Made by a program: the position numbers and the translations under genes | The notes under the pieces: model-generated | Told to the model about the DNA's origin: nothing | The model's database searches: none | Seen by the model: only the letters and a program-made list of their open reading frames with translations | Shown: positions 1 through 6,713 of the stretch, in pieces | Layout: each line of letters begins with the position of its first letter | Position numbering within the stretch: the stretch's first letter is position 1 | Origin: an uncultured Collinsella sp. | GTDB taxonomy: Bacteria > Actinomycetota > Coriobacteriia > Coriobacteriales > Coriobacteriaceae | Assembly (NCBI GenBank): GCA_900549555.1 | Contig: UROO01000079.1 | Span: 1 to 9,291, forward strand | Reading direction: 5' to 3' | Length of the DNA stretch: 9,291 nt

Positions 1-48
1 TCTACACCCTAGAGTTCGTCGGCAGCGTCAGATGTGTATAAGAGACAG
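1..48 (+). other. Illumina Nextera/P5 adapter remnant (not genomic)
   Basis: This is library-preparation sequence, not biology. Positions 1-7 (TCTACAC) match the end of the P5 flow-cell oligo. Positions 8-15 (CCTAGAGT) sit where the i5 index belongs and match, as I recall it, index S516. Positions 16-29 are the Nextera Read-1 tail and 30-48 are the 19-bp Tn5 mosaic end AGATGTGTATAAGAGACAG. Genomic sequence starts at 49. The adapter creates false protein ends: the helicase frame would read on into LSLIHI, and other frames give the artefactual peptides LLYTSDAADE and MCIRDR. Confidence 0.98.
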
Positions 49-1923
49 ACCCTCGCCCCCGCGACGCTCGTCACGGCCACCGCGCTCGTCATTGCGACCG
101 GAACGACGACGATCGCCCGAGCCACGCTTGCCGCCACGCGAACCACGGCCCTCGTCCTCGCGCTCAACACGGCGACGACCACCGCGGTCCTCGTCCTCGC
201 GACGACGGCGATGCGCCTCGCCCTGGAACTGCTTGGCACGGCGCTCGGCACGGTTGCCGCGCGGGGCCTGCTCGACGGCAGCAGCACCGCCGCGCTCCTC
301 GGCAGCCACCTCTCGGGCCACGCTCTCCACGGCCTCGTCCACGCGAGCCTGAACGCCCTCACGCACGCGGGTCTTGCCGCCGCGCTTGGGACGGCTCGGA
401 CGCTCGCCGTCGCCGCGACGCTCGTCGCGACCGCGGTTGGAACGACCGGCCACATCGCCGTAATCGTCGCCGTTGCGCTTGCCGTCACGACGTGCCTGCT
501 CAAGCTTCTTCTTGCTCTTGGACTTGCCGCGCTTGGTCTTCTTCTTCACCTTAAAGGCCGCAGGGTCGCGCTCGGGATCAACCGCGGGCGGATTGGGACC
601 CACATACAGGTCGCCGGCCTCGTAGATGTCGGCGGTCTTGTCCATGAGCTTCTCGATCTCGTAGAACTCGTCCACGTCCTGCTCGGTCACAAACGTAATG
701 GCCCAGCCCAGCTCACCGGCGCGGCCCGTACGGCCAATACGGTGGATATAGTCGGTCGGCTCGGCCGGTACGTCAAAGTTCACGACGTAGCGCACATCGC
801 TAATGTCGATGCCGCGGGCGAGCACGTCGGTTGCCACCAACACGTCGACGGTACCGTCGCGGAAGGCCGAAAGCGCGCGCTCGCGCTGGGCCTGGCTGCG
901 GTTACCGTGAATCGCGGCGGCCTTGATGCCCTTGCGCTCCAGACGACGGCAGCAGCTGTCGGCGCGGTGCTTGGTGCGCATAAAGACGATCGTGCGCTCC
1001 GGCCCCTCCTTCTTGAGGAACTCGGGCAGCAGGTTGTTCTTGGCCTCGATGGACACCGGGAACACAAACTGGTCGACGGTGTCGGCGGTCGACGTGGCCG
1101 GTGCGATCTCCACGCGAGCCGGGTCGCTCACCAGGTCGGTGATCTCACCCACGGCCTCCTCGTCGAGGGTCGCCGAGAACAGCAGCGTCTGACGCTCGGC
1201 CGGTGTCTCGCGCACAATGCGGCGGACGGCGGGCAAAAAGCCCATGTCGAGCATGCGGTCGGCCTCGTCCAGCACCAGCACCTTGACCTCGTCCAGGTGG
1301 CAAGCGCCCTGCTCGATCAGATCGACCAGACGGCCCGGCGTTGCGACCAGGATGTCGCAGCCGTACTTGAGGGCAGCGGTCTGCGGCTTGTAGCTCACGC
1401 CACCCACGACGGTCACGGCAACATGGCCCGTGACGTCGGCGATCTTGCTCGCGACCTCGTCGATTTGCTGAGCAAGCTCGCGCGTAGGGGTGATGACGAG
1501 CATCACGGGGCCGCGACCGTTGCCCTCGGGCTTTTTAGCACCGCGACGGCGGTTGCGGCCGCCACGCTCGCGCACGGGCTTGGGAGGAGCGATATGCTCC
1601 AGATTGTTCATGGTCGGCAGCAAGAAGGCGGCCGTCTTGCCGGTGCCGGTTTGAGCGGCGGCAAGCAAGTCGCGGCCTTCGAGCACCACAGGGATCGAAC
1701 CGGCCTGCACGGGCGTCGGCGCCGTGTAGCCCAGGTTCTCGATAGCACGAAGCATCTCGTCCGAAAGTCCCAGCTCGTCAAAGGCGGGCAGGCTCTCGGT
1801 AGCGGACTCGACGGCCTGGGCAGCATTGGCCTCGTCGGCGGCATCGAAGGCAGCCTGGGTCATGGCCTCGCGGGTCTCGTCCAGAATCTCGGCGTCCGTG
1901 ACGTCGGATACAGAATTACGCAT
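49..1923 (-). CDS. DEAD-box ATP-dependent RNA helicase, C-terminus truncated by contig end
   Basis: Cytoplasmic superfamily 2 helicase that uses ATP to unwind or remodel short RNA duplexes; family roles include ribosome assembly, mRNA decay and cold adaptation. From the ATG at 1923 there are 625 genuine codons, with no stop before the adapter. The set of motifs is complete: Q motif (F48 to Q73), motif I AQTGTGKT (90-97), Ia PTREL (146-150), GG (174-175), Ib TPGR (195-198), II DEAD (219-222), III SAT (250-252), IV around 313-318, V RGID (370-373) and VI HRIGRTGR (394-401). Residues 1-47 are an acidic, Ala/Glu-rich extension. A basic insert lies at 114-139, a Lys-rich linker at 458-485, and an Arg/Gly/Asp/Glu-rich low-complexity tail from about 495, typical of bacterial RhlE/CsdA-like proteins. 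The ATG at 1923 is preferred over an in-frame GTG at 1959 because AAGGAA lies 10 nt upstream. I cannot tell which paralogue (rhlE, deaD/csdA) it is. It lacks the shared promoter element of the genes to its right. Confidence 0.96.
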
Positions 1924-2194
1924 ATGTTGTTGTTCCTTATCTGCACGCGCAATGGGCACGGCATGCGGCCGCGCGGGCGTGCTTGGTAGTGCGCTAATAC
2001 ATACAAAAACGGGTGCGCACAGAGAGGACGTTGCTCAGCACGCTGGCGATCGCTTTGGCAGCCCTATCACGCGCCGTCCAGACGCAGCAGCTCTAAGCGA
2101 TGGAGCAGATTCGCCGCCGGTTAGTATACCCGTGCTTCGCATGCCCCCACGTAAACCACAGATGACGAGGCGGACGGGCGGGTCTGGGCCGATC
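1924..2194. other. Upstream region of the helicase, probable long 5' leader
   Basis: No supported gene lies here; a plus-strand frame across it is antisense to the helicase start and has no ribosome binding site. On the minus strand a -10-like TATACT occurs at 2123-2128, about 200 nt before the helicase ATG, without a clear -35. If used, it would give a long leader, which is common for cold-inducible DEAD-box helicase genes. I could not identify a riboswitch or a convincing terminator in the leader. A GTGCGCAC palindrome followed by CCGTTTTTG on the minus strand (about 2006-2019) is too weak to call. Confidence 0.3.
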
Positions 2195-2220
2195 GTCTCA
2201 ATCTGCAACAGTTACGAGAC
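2195..2220. repeat. Intergenic 23-26-bp repeat, copy A (divergent)
   Basis: This is the most diverged of four related copies. It starts GTCTCAATCTGCAACA, ends GAGAC, and is itself an imperfect palindrome (GTCTC...GAGAC). It shares the (T/C)AACA core and GTCTC end with copies B-D. Confidence 0.55.
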
Positions 2221-2228
2221 AAAACCGG

Positions 2229-2251
2229 GTCTACATGTTACGGATCTAGAC
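2229..2251. repeat. Intergenic 23-bp repeat, copy B (inverted relative to A and C)
   Basis: Ends GTCTA and TAGAC are inverted repeats of each other. The interior ACATGTTACGGATC aligns with AGATGTTACAGATC of copy D at 12 of 14 positions. Confidence 0.7.
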
Positions 2252-2274
2252 ATTCAGTCAGCCCCTTGGCTAAC

Positions 2275-2331
2275 ATCTCGATCTGTAACATCTAGACCCC
2301 GTATCCCCCGCCAGATGTTACAGATCGAGAC
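2275..2331. repeat. Repeat copies C and D forming a 17-bp perfect inverted repeat
   Basis: Copy C (about 2275-2297) contains CTCGATCTGTAACATCT at 2277-2293. Copy D (about 2309-2331) contains its exact reverse complement AGATGTTACAGATCGAG at 2313-2329. The 19-nt loop is C-rich. Transcribed from either strand it would form a strong hairpin, but no T-run follows, so it is not a canonical terminator. A head-to-head pair of a palindromic intergenic repeat is typical of REP/BIME-like or small non-autonomous elements; that classification is inference. Confidence 0.8.
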
Positions 2332-2363
2332 AAACGTGCCGAACACCAAACCCGACAGGCAAC

Positions 2364-2407
2364 AAAAAGGACCGGACATCCAGCCATCACAACTGGAACA
2401 TCCGGCC
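2364..2407 (-). terminator. Rho-independent terminator of the GNAT gene
   Basis: Read on the minus strand, 45 nt past the GNAT stop, there is a G/C-rich stem: GGCCGGA pairs with TCCGGTCC (one bulged T). A small symmetric TGT/TGT internal loop follows, then TCCAG pairs with CTGGA around a 9-nt loop. The stem is followed at once by TTTTT (2364-2368 on the plus strand reads AAAAA). It would isolate the GNAT transcript from the helicase gene downstream. Confidence 0.88.
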
Positions 2408-2451
2408 CCGTTAAACACCAACTAGGAAAGCTGAACCAACACCCCGCAGCC

Positions 2452-3000
2452 CTACTCTGCGTCCGGGTCCTTAAAGTTCTTGGGATCCAAGACCATGCAG
2501 GTGTAGGTAATGTCGTGCTCATCGTCGGGAATGGGCTCAAACCCGTTCTTGCCAAAGAAGTCGATGAGCAGATGTGCGAGCTTAATCGGATCCGCATCAG
2601 GATCGTCAAAGAGATATTCGCTCAGATCCAGGAATGCAGGCTGCTGGTGGCCCTCGCTCTCCCAGTATCCCAACAGGGCGTCGTGCACCAGGCGCGCGCC
2701 ATAGCCGTTACCGCGGTAGTCGGGGTCAACATACACATGGCTCAAAAACGTCCCCAGGTACTTGTTGAGCGGGTGCTCCGTAACGGCATCCGGCAGGTCG
2801 GGGTCATCTGAACCGCCCGTTACGCAAAAACCGACCAGCTCATCATCGGCAAAGACGCCCCAGAGGTAACAGTTCTCTTCGTCCTCGTCCTCAACGCAGT
2901 CCGCGTACGCGTCATAGACCTCGTAGCCCGACTGCTCGTCCAGATCGACCATATCGTCGACGTCGTCGGGACCCAAAGCCCTTACTTCAACTTCAGCCAT
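2452..3000 (-). CDS. GNAT-family N-acetyltransferase
   Basis: Predicted cytoplasmic enzyme of 182 residues that transfers an acetyl group from acetyl-CoA to an amine; the substrate is unknown. The diagnostic acetyl-CoA loop is visible as YVDPDYRGNGYG (90-101), with R96-G-N-G-Y-G fitting the (Q/R)xxGx(G/A) pattern after a beta strand (SHVYV). The strand LWGVFADDELVGFCV (46-60) is the usual beta2-beta3 hairpin before it, and the C-terminal FFGKNGFEPI (148-157) is the typical end-of-fold motif. The protein is very acidic. The start at 3000 is chosen over an upstream in-frame ATG at 3036 because AGAAAGGA (3008-3015) sits 7 nt before it and the -10 hexamer at 3036-3041 overlaps the longer version. 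It has its own promoter with the shared palindrome and its own terminator, so it is probably monocistronic. Confidence 0.93.
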   Translation of the reverse strand: MAEVEVRALGPDDVDDMVDLDEQSGYEVYDAYADCVEDEDEENCYLWGVFADDELVGFCVTGGSDDPDLPDAVTEHPLNKYLGTFLSHVYVDPDYRGNGYGARLVHDALLGYWESEGHQQPAFLDLSEYLFDDPDADPIKLAHLLIDFFGKNGFEPIPDDEHDITYTCMVLDPKNFKDPDAE

Positions 3001-3007
3001 TGTCCTG

Positions 3008-3015
3008 TCCTTTCT
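3008..3015 (-). promoter_or_regulatory. Ribosome binding site deciding the GNAT start
   Basis: AGAAAGGA on the minus strand, 7 nt before the ATG at 3000. It excludes the longer in-frame start at 3036. Confidence 0.8.
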
Positions 3016-3035
3016 CTCGCTTTCAGGACAACCCA

Positions 3036-3072
3036 AGCATACGGCGCTGTCCCAACATTCTGTTGCGCAACA
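3036..3072 (-). promoter_or_regulatory. GNAT promoter: palindrome, 19-bp spacer, -10 TATGCT
   Basis: TGTTGCGCAACA (3061-3072) is a perfect 12-bp palindrome. On the minus strand it is followed by exactly 19 bp and then TATGCT (3041 down to 3036). Transcription would start near 3029, giving a leader of about 29 nt. The position expected for a -35 box (17-bp spacing) reads AACAGA, unlike TTGACA, and lies partly inside the palindrome. The same arrangement occurs in front of three other genes in this window. Confidence 0.78.
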
Positions 3073-3092
3073 TCGGAAGCTGCGTCAATACC

Positions 3093-3104
3093 GCCGTTAA
3101 CGGC
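3093..3104. repeat. Small palindrome GCCGTTAACGGC over the stop codon of the two-helix protein gene
   Basis: Perfect 12-bp palindrome that includes the TAA stop (3097-3099, minus strand). No T-run follows and there is no loop, so it is not called a terminator. It may be chance or a binding site. Confidence 0.35.
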
Positions 3105-3642
3105 AACGACGCCTCAGGGCAACGCATGCTACGACAATCGCCAGCAACACCAAACCCTGAAAATTGATGCGGCTTATAGCGAAGCCCGAAGGAACAATAA
3201 AACTGTCGTAGAGCATGTCGAGCAGGCCGATAAACACCAGAAATGCGATGAAGATCCAGAACACGCGACTCCTTAAAATGGGAGTAAACATGTCGAGCAC
3301 CGAACCGCCCGAGGAAGAGCCCTGATAGCCAATCAAATCAAACGGCTCATCCTTTTCCACCTCGTCGGCATCGCTCGAAGCGCCTGAAGACTCAGACTCC
3401 AAATCGCGACGATCCGTCCAATACCCGGGCACATGGTCGCGCTCACCAAGGTACTCACCGTTTTTGACCACCGGCTCAAACAACATGGCACTCGAAAGAT
3501 CCTCGAGCTCCTCGCGAATCAACTGGTCAGCACGAGCGTCATGAGGCTCCTCGAGCTCGCACTCAAGCTCGTACATATGCTCCATAACCCGCTCGTAGTC
3601 CTCTTCAGACATATCGTCATCGTAATAGGAGCTCCCGCTCAT
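3097..3642 (-). CDS. Acidic small membrane protein with two C-terminal transmembrane helices
   Basis: I do not recognise this 181-residue protein. Residues 1-115 are hydrophilic and acidic, rich in Asp, Glu, Ser and Tyr, with a possible amphipathic helix at about 12-55. Two hydrophobic segments follow: about 127-149 (FWIFIAFLVFIGLLDMLY region) and about 163-176 (GLVLLAIVVACVAL), ending in the positively charged tail RRRCR. The positive-inside rule suggests that both termini face the cytoplasm. There is no signal peptide. The start is supported by GAGGGA (3649-3654), 6 nt upstream. The gene is divergent from the 870-residue protein gene and has its own copy of the palindromic promoter. The 96-bp gap to the GNAT gene contains a further promoter, so the two need not form an operon. 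A role as membrane anchor or sensor for the neighbouring cluster is speculation. Confidence 0.82.
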   Translation of the reverse strand: MSGSSYYDDDMSEEDYERVMEHMYELECELEEPHDARADQLIREELEDLSSAMLFEPVVKNGEYLGERDHVPGYWTDRRDLESESSGASSDADEVEKDEPFDLIGYQGSSSGGSVLDMFTPILRSRVFWIFIAFLVFIGLLDMLYDSFIVPSGFAISRINFQGLVLLAIVVACVALRRRCR

Positions 3643-3686
3643 CGTTCATCCCTCATTCAAGAACCGAATCCCTTTTGGACAACTCA

Positions 3687-3723
3687 AGTGTAGAAATCCA
3701 TACCGAGCAGACGTTGCGCAACA
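3687..3723 (-). promoter_or_regulatory. Promoter of the two-helix protein gene: palindrome, 19-bp spacer, -10 TACACT
   Basis: On the minus strand TGTTGCGCAACG (3723 down to 3712) is followed by 19 bp and then TACACT (3692 down to 3687). The core GTTGCGCAAC is a perfect 10-bp palindrome. Transcription would begin near 3680, with a leader of about 38 nt before the ATG at 3642. There is no recognisable -35 box at normal spacing (AACGTC). Confidence 0.75.
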
Positions 3724-3801
3724 TTGCCGGGAACGAGACGGATCCGCTCTCAAAACGCCTCGGGACAAACCGTTCCGCATTGCAATTTGCGCACTCGCGG
3801 A

Positions 3802-3838
3802 TGTTGCGCAACGTTCTTGCCCATCGGGGCGGTAGCGT
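3802..3838 (+). promoter_or_regulatory. Promoter of the 870-residue protein gene: palindrome, 19-bp spacer, -10 TAGCGT
   Basis: TGTTGCGCAACG (3802-3813), 19 bp, then TAGCGT (3833-3838) on the plus strand. The -10 is weak, but its position relative to the palindrome is identical to the other three promoters. Start near 3845 gives a leader of about 64 nt. A hairpin with one bulge (AGCCACGA at 3851-3858 with TCGTGGGCT at 3875-3883) is possible in that leader. Confidence 0.68.
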
Positions 3839-3908
3839 TCGAGTTAACAAAGCCACGAGCCCTAAAACCCGGAATCGTGGGCTTCCACCGCATACGAAAG
3901 AAGGAACG

Positions 3909-6521
3909 ATGGACGAGATTTTTGAGCATCTGCTTCAAGATACCGACCGAGGGATCTCGATCAACCAGATTGTCAATCGCATCGTGTTTCCCAACCACGA
4001 TATCTGCATGCAGGCCAAAGCTGCCCTGGAGCGAGACTATGGCGAGTTCTGCTTTGCTGCCGTGATCCCCGATTACGAGGACTTCCAGCACATGGATCCG
4101 ACCGACGCCATCAATGCCGCCCTGGAAACCTGCGGGTCCGACGGCGAAGAGGTCACCAACGTCGTCTGGGGCTACAACTCGCTCCAGTACGAATACAACG
4201 GCATCCCCTCGCTGGAGGTTGCCAAGACTATCTCCAAGATGATCGGCGTTCCCGTCTACTACGAGTACACCGATGCCGATGAGATCGCCGCCGGCGCCGT
4301 GATCGCCGATGCGCAGGGCGATAGCGTCTCGTTTGCAAACGTGGTCGACAAGAGCTGCTGGGTGTATTTCCCGGAGGGGTTCGACGGTGCCACCGACACC
4401 CTGTTCCGCTGCGGCATGGGAACCATGTCCATGCCCGACGGAAGCCAAAAGTACTTTGAGGACACCACCGACCCCATCATGCGTTCGTATGCGCAGCGCG
4501 GAAACGTGTCCCTGTACTTCGACTTTCTCAAGGACCAGTTTGGCGCCCAAGAGGAATCCCAGGCAGAGTCCGATGCTCAGGCAGAGTCCGATGCCCAGGC
4601 AGAGTCCGATGCCCAGGCATCGGACAACGTCTACATGTCCCAGGCCATGGGCGCGATGACGTTTCGCATCGTCTTTCCCAATCATGACTGCTGCGAGTAT
4701 ATCCGCGATGATCTCGACAAGTGCTTTGGCGGGTTCTCGCTCCAGGCGATTTGCGGCACGCCCGATAGCACGTTTGACTCACCCGATGAGGTCCTGAGGA
4801 CCATGGTGGGTCACGGAATCCCCGATGATGCAACCGATGTCGAATGGGGCTATAACTCCGTGCGCTATCGCGTGGCGCACTCCGTGCCCAACGCCGTCGT
4901 TCTCGAGGCATTAGCCCAACATTACAACATTCCGCTATACGTCGAGTATTTCGATGAGCTTAAACGCGCGACCGGCGCTGCTATTACGATTCCCGACATA
5001 GCGAACCCGACCGCATTCGTCCCCGGCACACTCGGCTGCAAAGAGCAGATGTACTTTGACCGCGGCAGCGACAACGAAGGCTACGTTGCACTTCGATGCG
5101 GCTATTGCCAGGCGGTCTCCGATGATGGCAAAACGCGCATCTCCTTTGTCGACGACCCTTCGCAGTCGGTCATGGCGGAAATGGCAGAAGAAGCATCGGT
5201 CGGAGTCTACGTTAGACTGCTTAAAAAATTCGATCTTGAGCAAGTTCTCCCCGCTGGATATCAGAAACCGGCTTCTCGTCCCTCCGCAAGCTCCAAAAAG
5301 AGCGCCTCGACCTCCTCGGCAGAAAAATCGAAAATCAGCCTGTGGATGAACCCCATTGCAGAGAAGCATGTCTGGAACTCCCTCGATGCCTACGGTCAAA
5401 AGCAGGGCAAGCAAAATGACATGAACATGTTCTTTTTGGAGCCGCTCTATCGCGGCGGCGATCAGATCCGCGACCCATTTGGATTTGCCACAGGCCGCAA
5501 ACCTATGCCGGCTTATGCAAGCCACCAGGCGCACCGCAAGGTTATCGACGCCGCCCTTACTACCGACATAGAAGTCGGCGCGCTTGTCGCGGGGCTTCTC
5601 GGCCAAGACCTGTTGACATCCGAAGAGCTCAACGCGCTGCACCGCGACATTGAGCTCAAGTCCCAAGGCATAAGCGCCATCGCCACCGGAAGAGGCGCCG
5701 CGCTCGAAAGCCGTTGCGACTCGGTTTGCTACCTTATTGCAAAGCTCCGGAGCCATGACGACGACAATATCCATCGCTTTATGATGTGGATGGCGGACAC
5801 CGACCAAGCCGTACGCGTAAAGTTCTACGGCGAGGCACCGGCAATCGGCGCGCCCTTTACGTGCCGCTTTAGCATAGTGGAAAATGACATCATTACGTAC
5901 TGGATGCCCGTCGAGGGCGAGAAGGGCTTCTCGCGCTATAAGCAGATTCCCGAGGGAGGACGCATCGACGTCTCCGCGGCAAAGAGCGACTCCGCCGCTA
6001 TGAGCGCTCTTCGCAAGGCCAACGCGATGTTCCTTAAGGCGTGCGGACTCAAGCAGACCGCACCGTCCAAAACGCGCATGACCCCGGAGCAGTCGCAACG
6101 ATTTAGCGAGCTGCGAGAGAAACTGGGTCGTAAAACGGGTTATGCCCTTACGGTGCTCTTCTCGCGCTGCGTACTCTGCAGCGCCGAAGCCGACCGATTC
6201 CTCGAGCTCATGGAGCACGCCGTTGCCGCGCACGATCGCGGAGAGATGATCGACGTCGACGATACCGAGGTCGTAGAGCACAAGGCCGTTTACATGGTTG
6301 GCCCGATCTCTACCGAGGATGGTACTTGTCAGCTCTACAACCCCAACACCGTCAACTTTGAGGACTTTAGGTTCCAGCCCAACTTGCTCGAAGACTTCCA
6401 CACCGACCTGCCCCGTGCCGGCAGCTTTATCAACATTGCAACGAGCGTCGTTGAGTCGGACGTCATCGCCGCCTGGGCGGGCTACAACCCGGGCAACGCC
6501 CAGCGCTCGGCACGTTACTAA
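3909..6521 (+). CDS. Large cytoplasmic protein with two tandem homologous ~190-residue domains, family not recognised
   Basis: An 870-residue soluble protein without signal peptide or membrane segment. Residues 23-213 and 252-442 are two copies of one domain. Matched landmarks are IVFPNHD (25-31 / 254-260), WGYNS (87-91 / 313-317), YYEY / YVEY (117-120 / 344-347), AAGAVI / ATGAAI (127-132 / 354-359), RCGMGTMSMPDG / RCGYCQAVSDDG (167-178 / 396-407) and a final Y-x3-LK segment. The linker at 218-236 holds three QAESDA repeats. A Ser/Lys/Ala-rich linker (452-475) leads to a C-terminal region (476-870) of mixed alpha/beta character, with CVLC at 754-757 and no catalytic motif I can name. A longer reading frame from 3675 is rejected: it would run through the promoter and both palindromes. 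The ATG at 3909 has AGAAGGA (3899-3905), at rather short spacing. The layout of the repeated domain vaguely recalls Api92/DUF1281-type ferredoxin-like domains, but this is not established. Confidence 0.88.
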   Translation: MDEIFEHLLQDTDRGISINQIVNRIVFPNHDICMQAKAALERDYGEFCFAAVIPDYEDFQHMDPTDAINAALETCGSDGEEVTNVVWGYNSLQYEYNGIPSLEVAKTISKMIGVPVYYEYTDADEIAAGAVIADAQGDSVSFANVVDKSCWVYFPEGFDGATDTLFRCGMGTMSMPDGSQKYFEDTTDPIMRSYAQRGNVSLYFDFLKDQFGAQEESQAESDAQAESDAQAESDAQASDNVYMSQAMGAMTFRIVFPNHDCCEYIRDDLDKCFGGFSLQAICGTPDSTFDSPDEVLRTMVGHGIPDDATDVEWGYNSVRYRVAHSVPNAVVLEALAQHYNIPLYVEYFDELKRATGAAITIPDIANPTAFVPGTLGCKEQMYFDRGSDNEGYVALRCGYCQAVSDDGKTRISFVDDPSQSVMAEMAEEASVGVYVRLLKKFDLEQVLPAGYQKPASRPSASSKKSASTSSAEKSKISLWMNPIAEKHVWNSLDAYGQKQGKQNDMNMFFLEPLYRGGDQIRDPFGFATGRKPMPAYASHQAHRKVIDAALTTDIEVGALVAGLLGQDLLTSEELNALHRDIELKSQGISAIATGRGAALESRCDSVCYLIAKLRSHDDDNIHRFMMWMADTDQAVRVKFYGEAPAIGAPFTCRFSIVENDIITYWMPVEGEKGFSRYKQIPEGGRIDVSAAKSDSAAMSALRKANAMFLKACGLKQTAPSKTRMTPEQSQRFSELREKLGRKTGYALTVLFSRCVLCSAEADRFLELMEHAVAAHDRGEMIDVDDTEVVEHKAVYMVGPISTEDGTCQLYNPNTVNFEDFRFQPNLLEDFHTDLPRAGSFINIATSVVESDVIAAWAGYNPGNAQRSARY
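4560..4613 (+). repeat. Three 18-bp tandem repeats encoding QAESDA
   Basis: Three consecutive units, CAGGCAGAGTCCGATGCT with only the last base varying (T/C/C), are followed by a partial unit CAGGCA. They lie in frame in the linker between the two homologous domains of the 870-residue protein. Near-identity at the DNA level implies recent expansion or slippage, so copy number may vary between strains. Confidence 0.95.
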
Positions 6522-6596
6522 AGAGCAATTAGCACGGCCAAGCTATGTATCTGTTGCGCGGCGTCGGCCCTGGACGTCGAACCGCGCCGTCCACGA
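6522..6596 (+). other. Intergenic stretch with a degenerate copy of the palindrome
   Basis: Between the 870-residue gene and the next promoter there is no convincing terminator. CTGTTGCGC at 6551-6559 is the reverse complement of GCGCAACAG at 6601-6609, so it forms a second half-site facing the intact palindrome across 41 bp. A short stem TGGACG/CGTCCA lies between them. The half-site could be a weak secondary site for the same regulator. Confidence 0.4.
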
Positions 6597-6633
6597 TGTT
6601 GCGCAACAGAATGCAGCGCAGGCGGCCTAGTAT
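6597..6633 (+). promoter_or_regulatory. Promoter of the 423-residue protein gene: palindrome, 19-bp spacer, -10 TAGTAT
   Basis: Perfect palindrome TGTTGCGCAACA (6597-6608), 19 bp, then TAGTAT (6628-6633). The expected -35 position reads AACAGA, as in the GNAT promoter. Transcription from about 6640 gives a leader of about 74 nt. This promoter probably also serves the membrane/Rossmann gene at 8046. Confidence 0.75.
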
Positions 6634-6713
6634 GCGAAGTAACAGGCGCGTGCAGGTCAGACGCATCGAATCTGGCCTTCGCGCGCAACACAAATCATCG
6701 CAGGGAGCACACC

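Noticed and set aside
34..1989. 651-residue plus-strand open frame opposite the helicase
   Set aside because: It is antisense to a gene with all DEAD-box motifs, is low-complexity Ala/Leu/Arg/Gly/Val, and begins inside the adapter. GC-rich coding DNA often leaves the opposite strand open.
2195..2331. CRISPR array
   Set aside because: The four copies alternate in orientation, are diverged and palindromic, and have short unequal gaps (8-23 bp), unlike constant spacers.
1826..2425. 199-residue plus-strand frame across the helicase upstream region
   Set aside because: It overlaps the helicase start, the intergenic repeats and the GNAT terminator, and shows no domain or ribosome binding site.
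3093..3104. GCCGTTAACGGC as terminator of the two-helix protein gene
   Set aside because: A loopless 12-bp palindrome with no following T-run; it is left as a small repeat.
3675..3908. 78-residue N-terminal extension of the 870-residue protein
   Set aside because: It would encode across two promoters and both palindromes, while a Shine-Dalgarno lies directly before the ATG at 3909.
4935..6401. 488-residue minus-strand frame within the 870-residue gene
   Set aside because: Antisense shadow with no ribosome binding site; the plus strand there carries conserved repeated domains.
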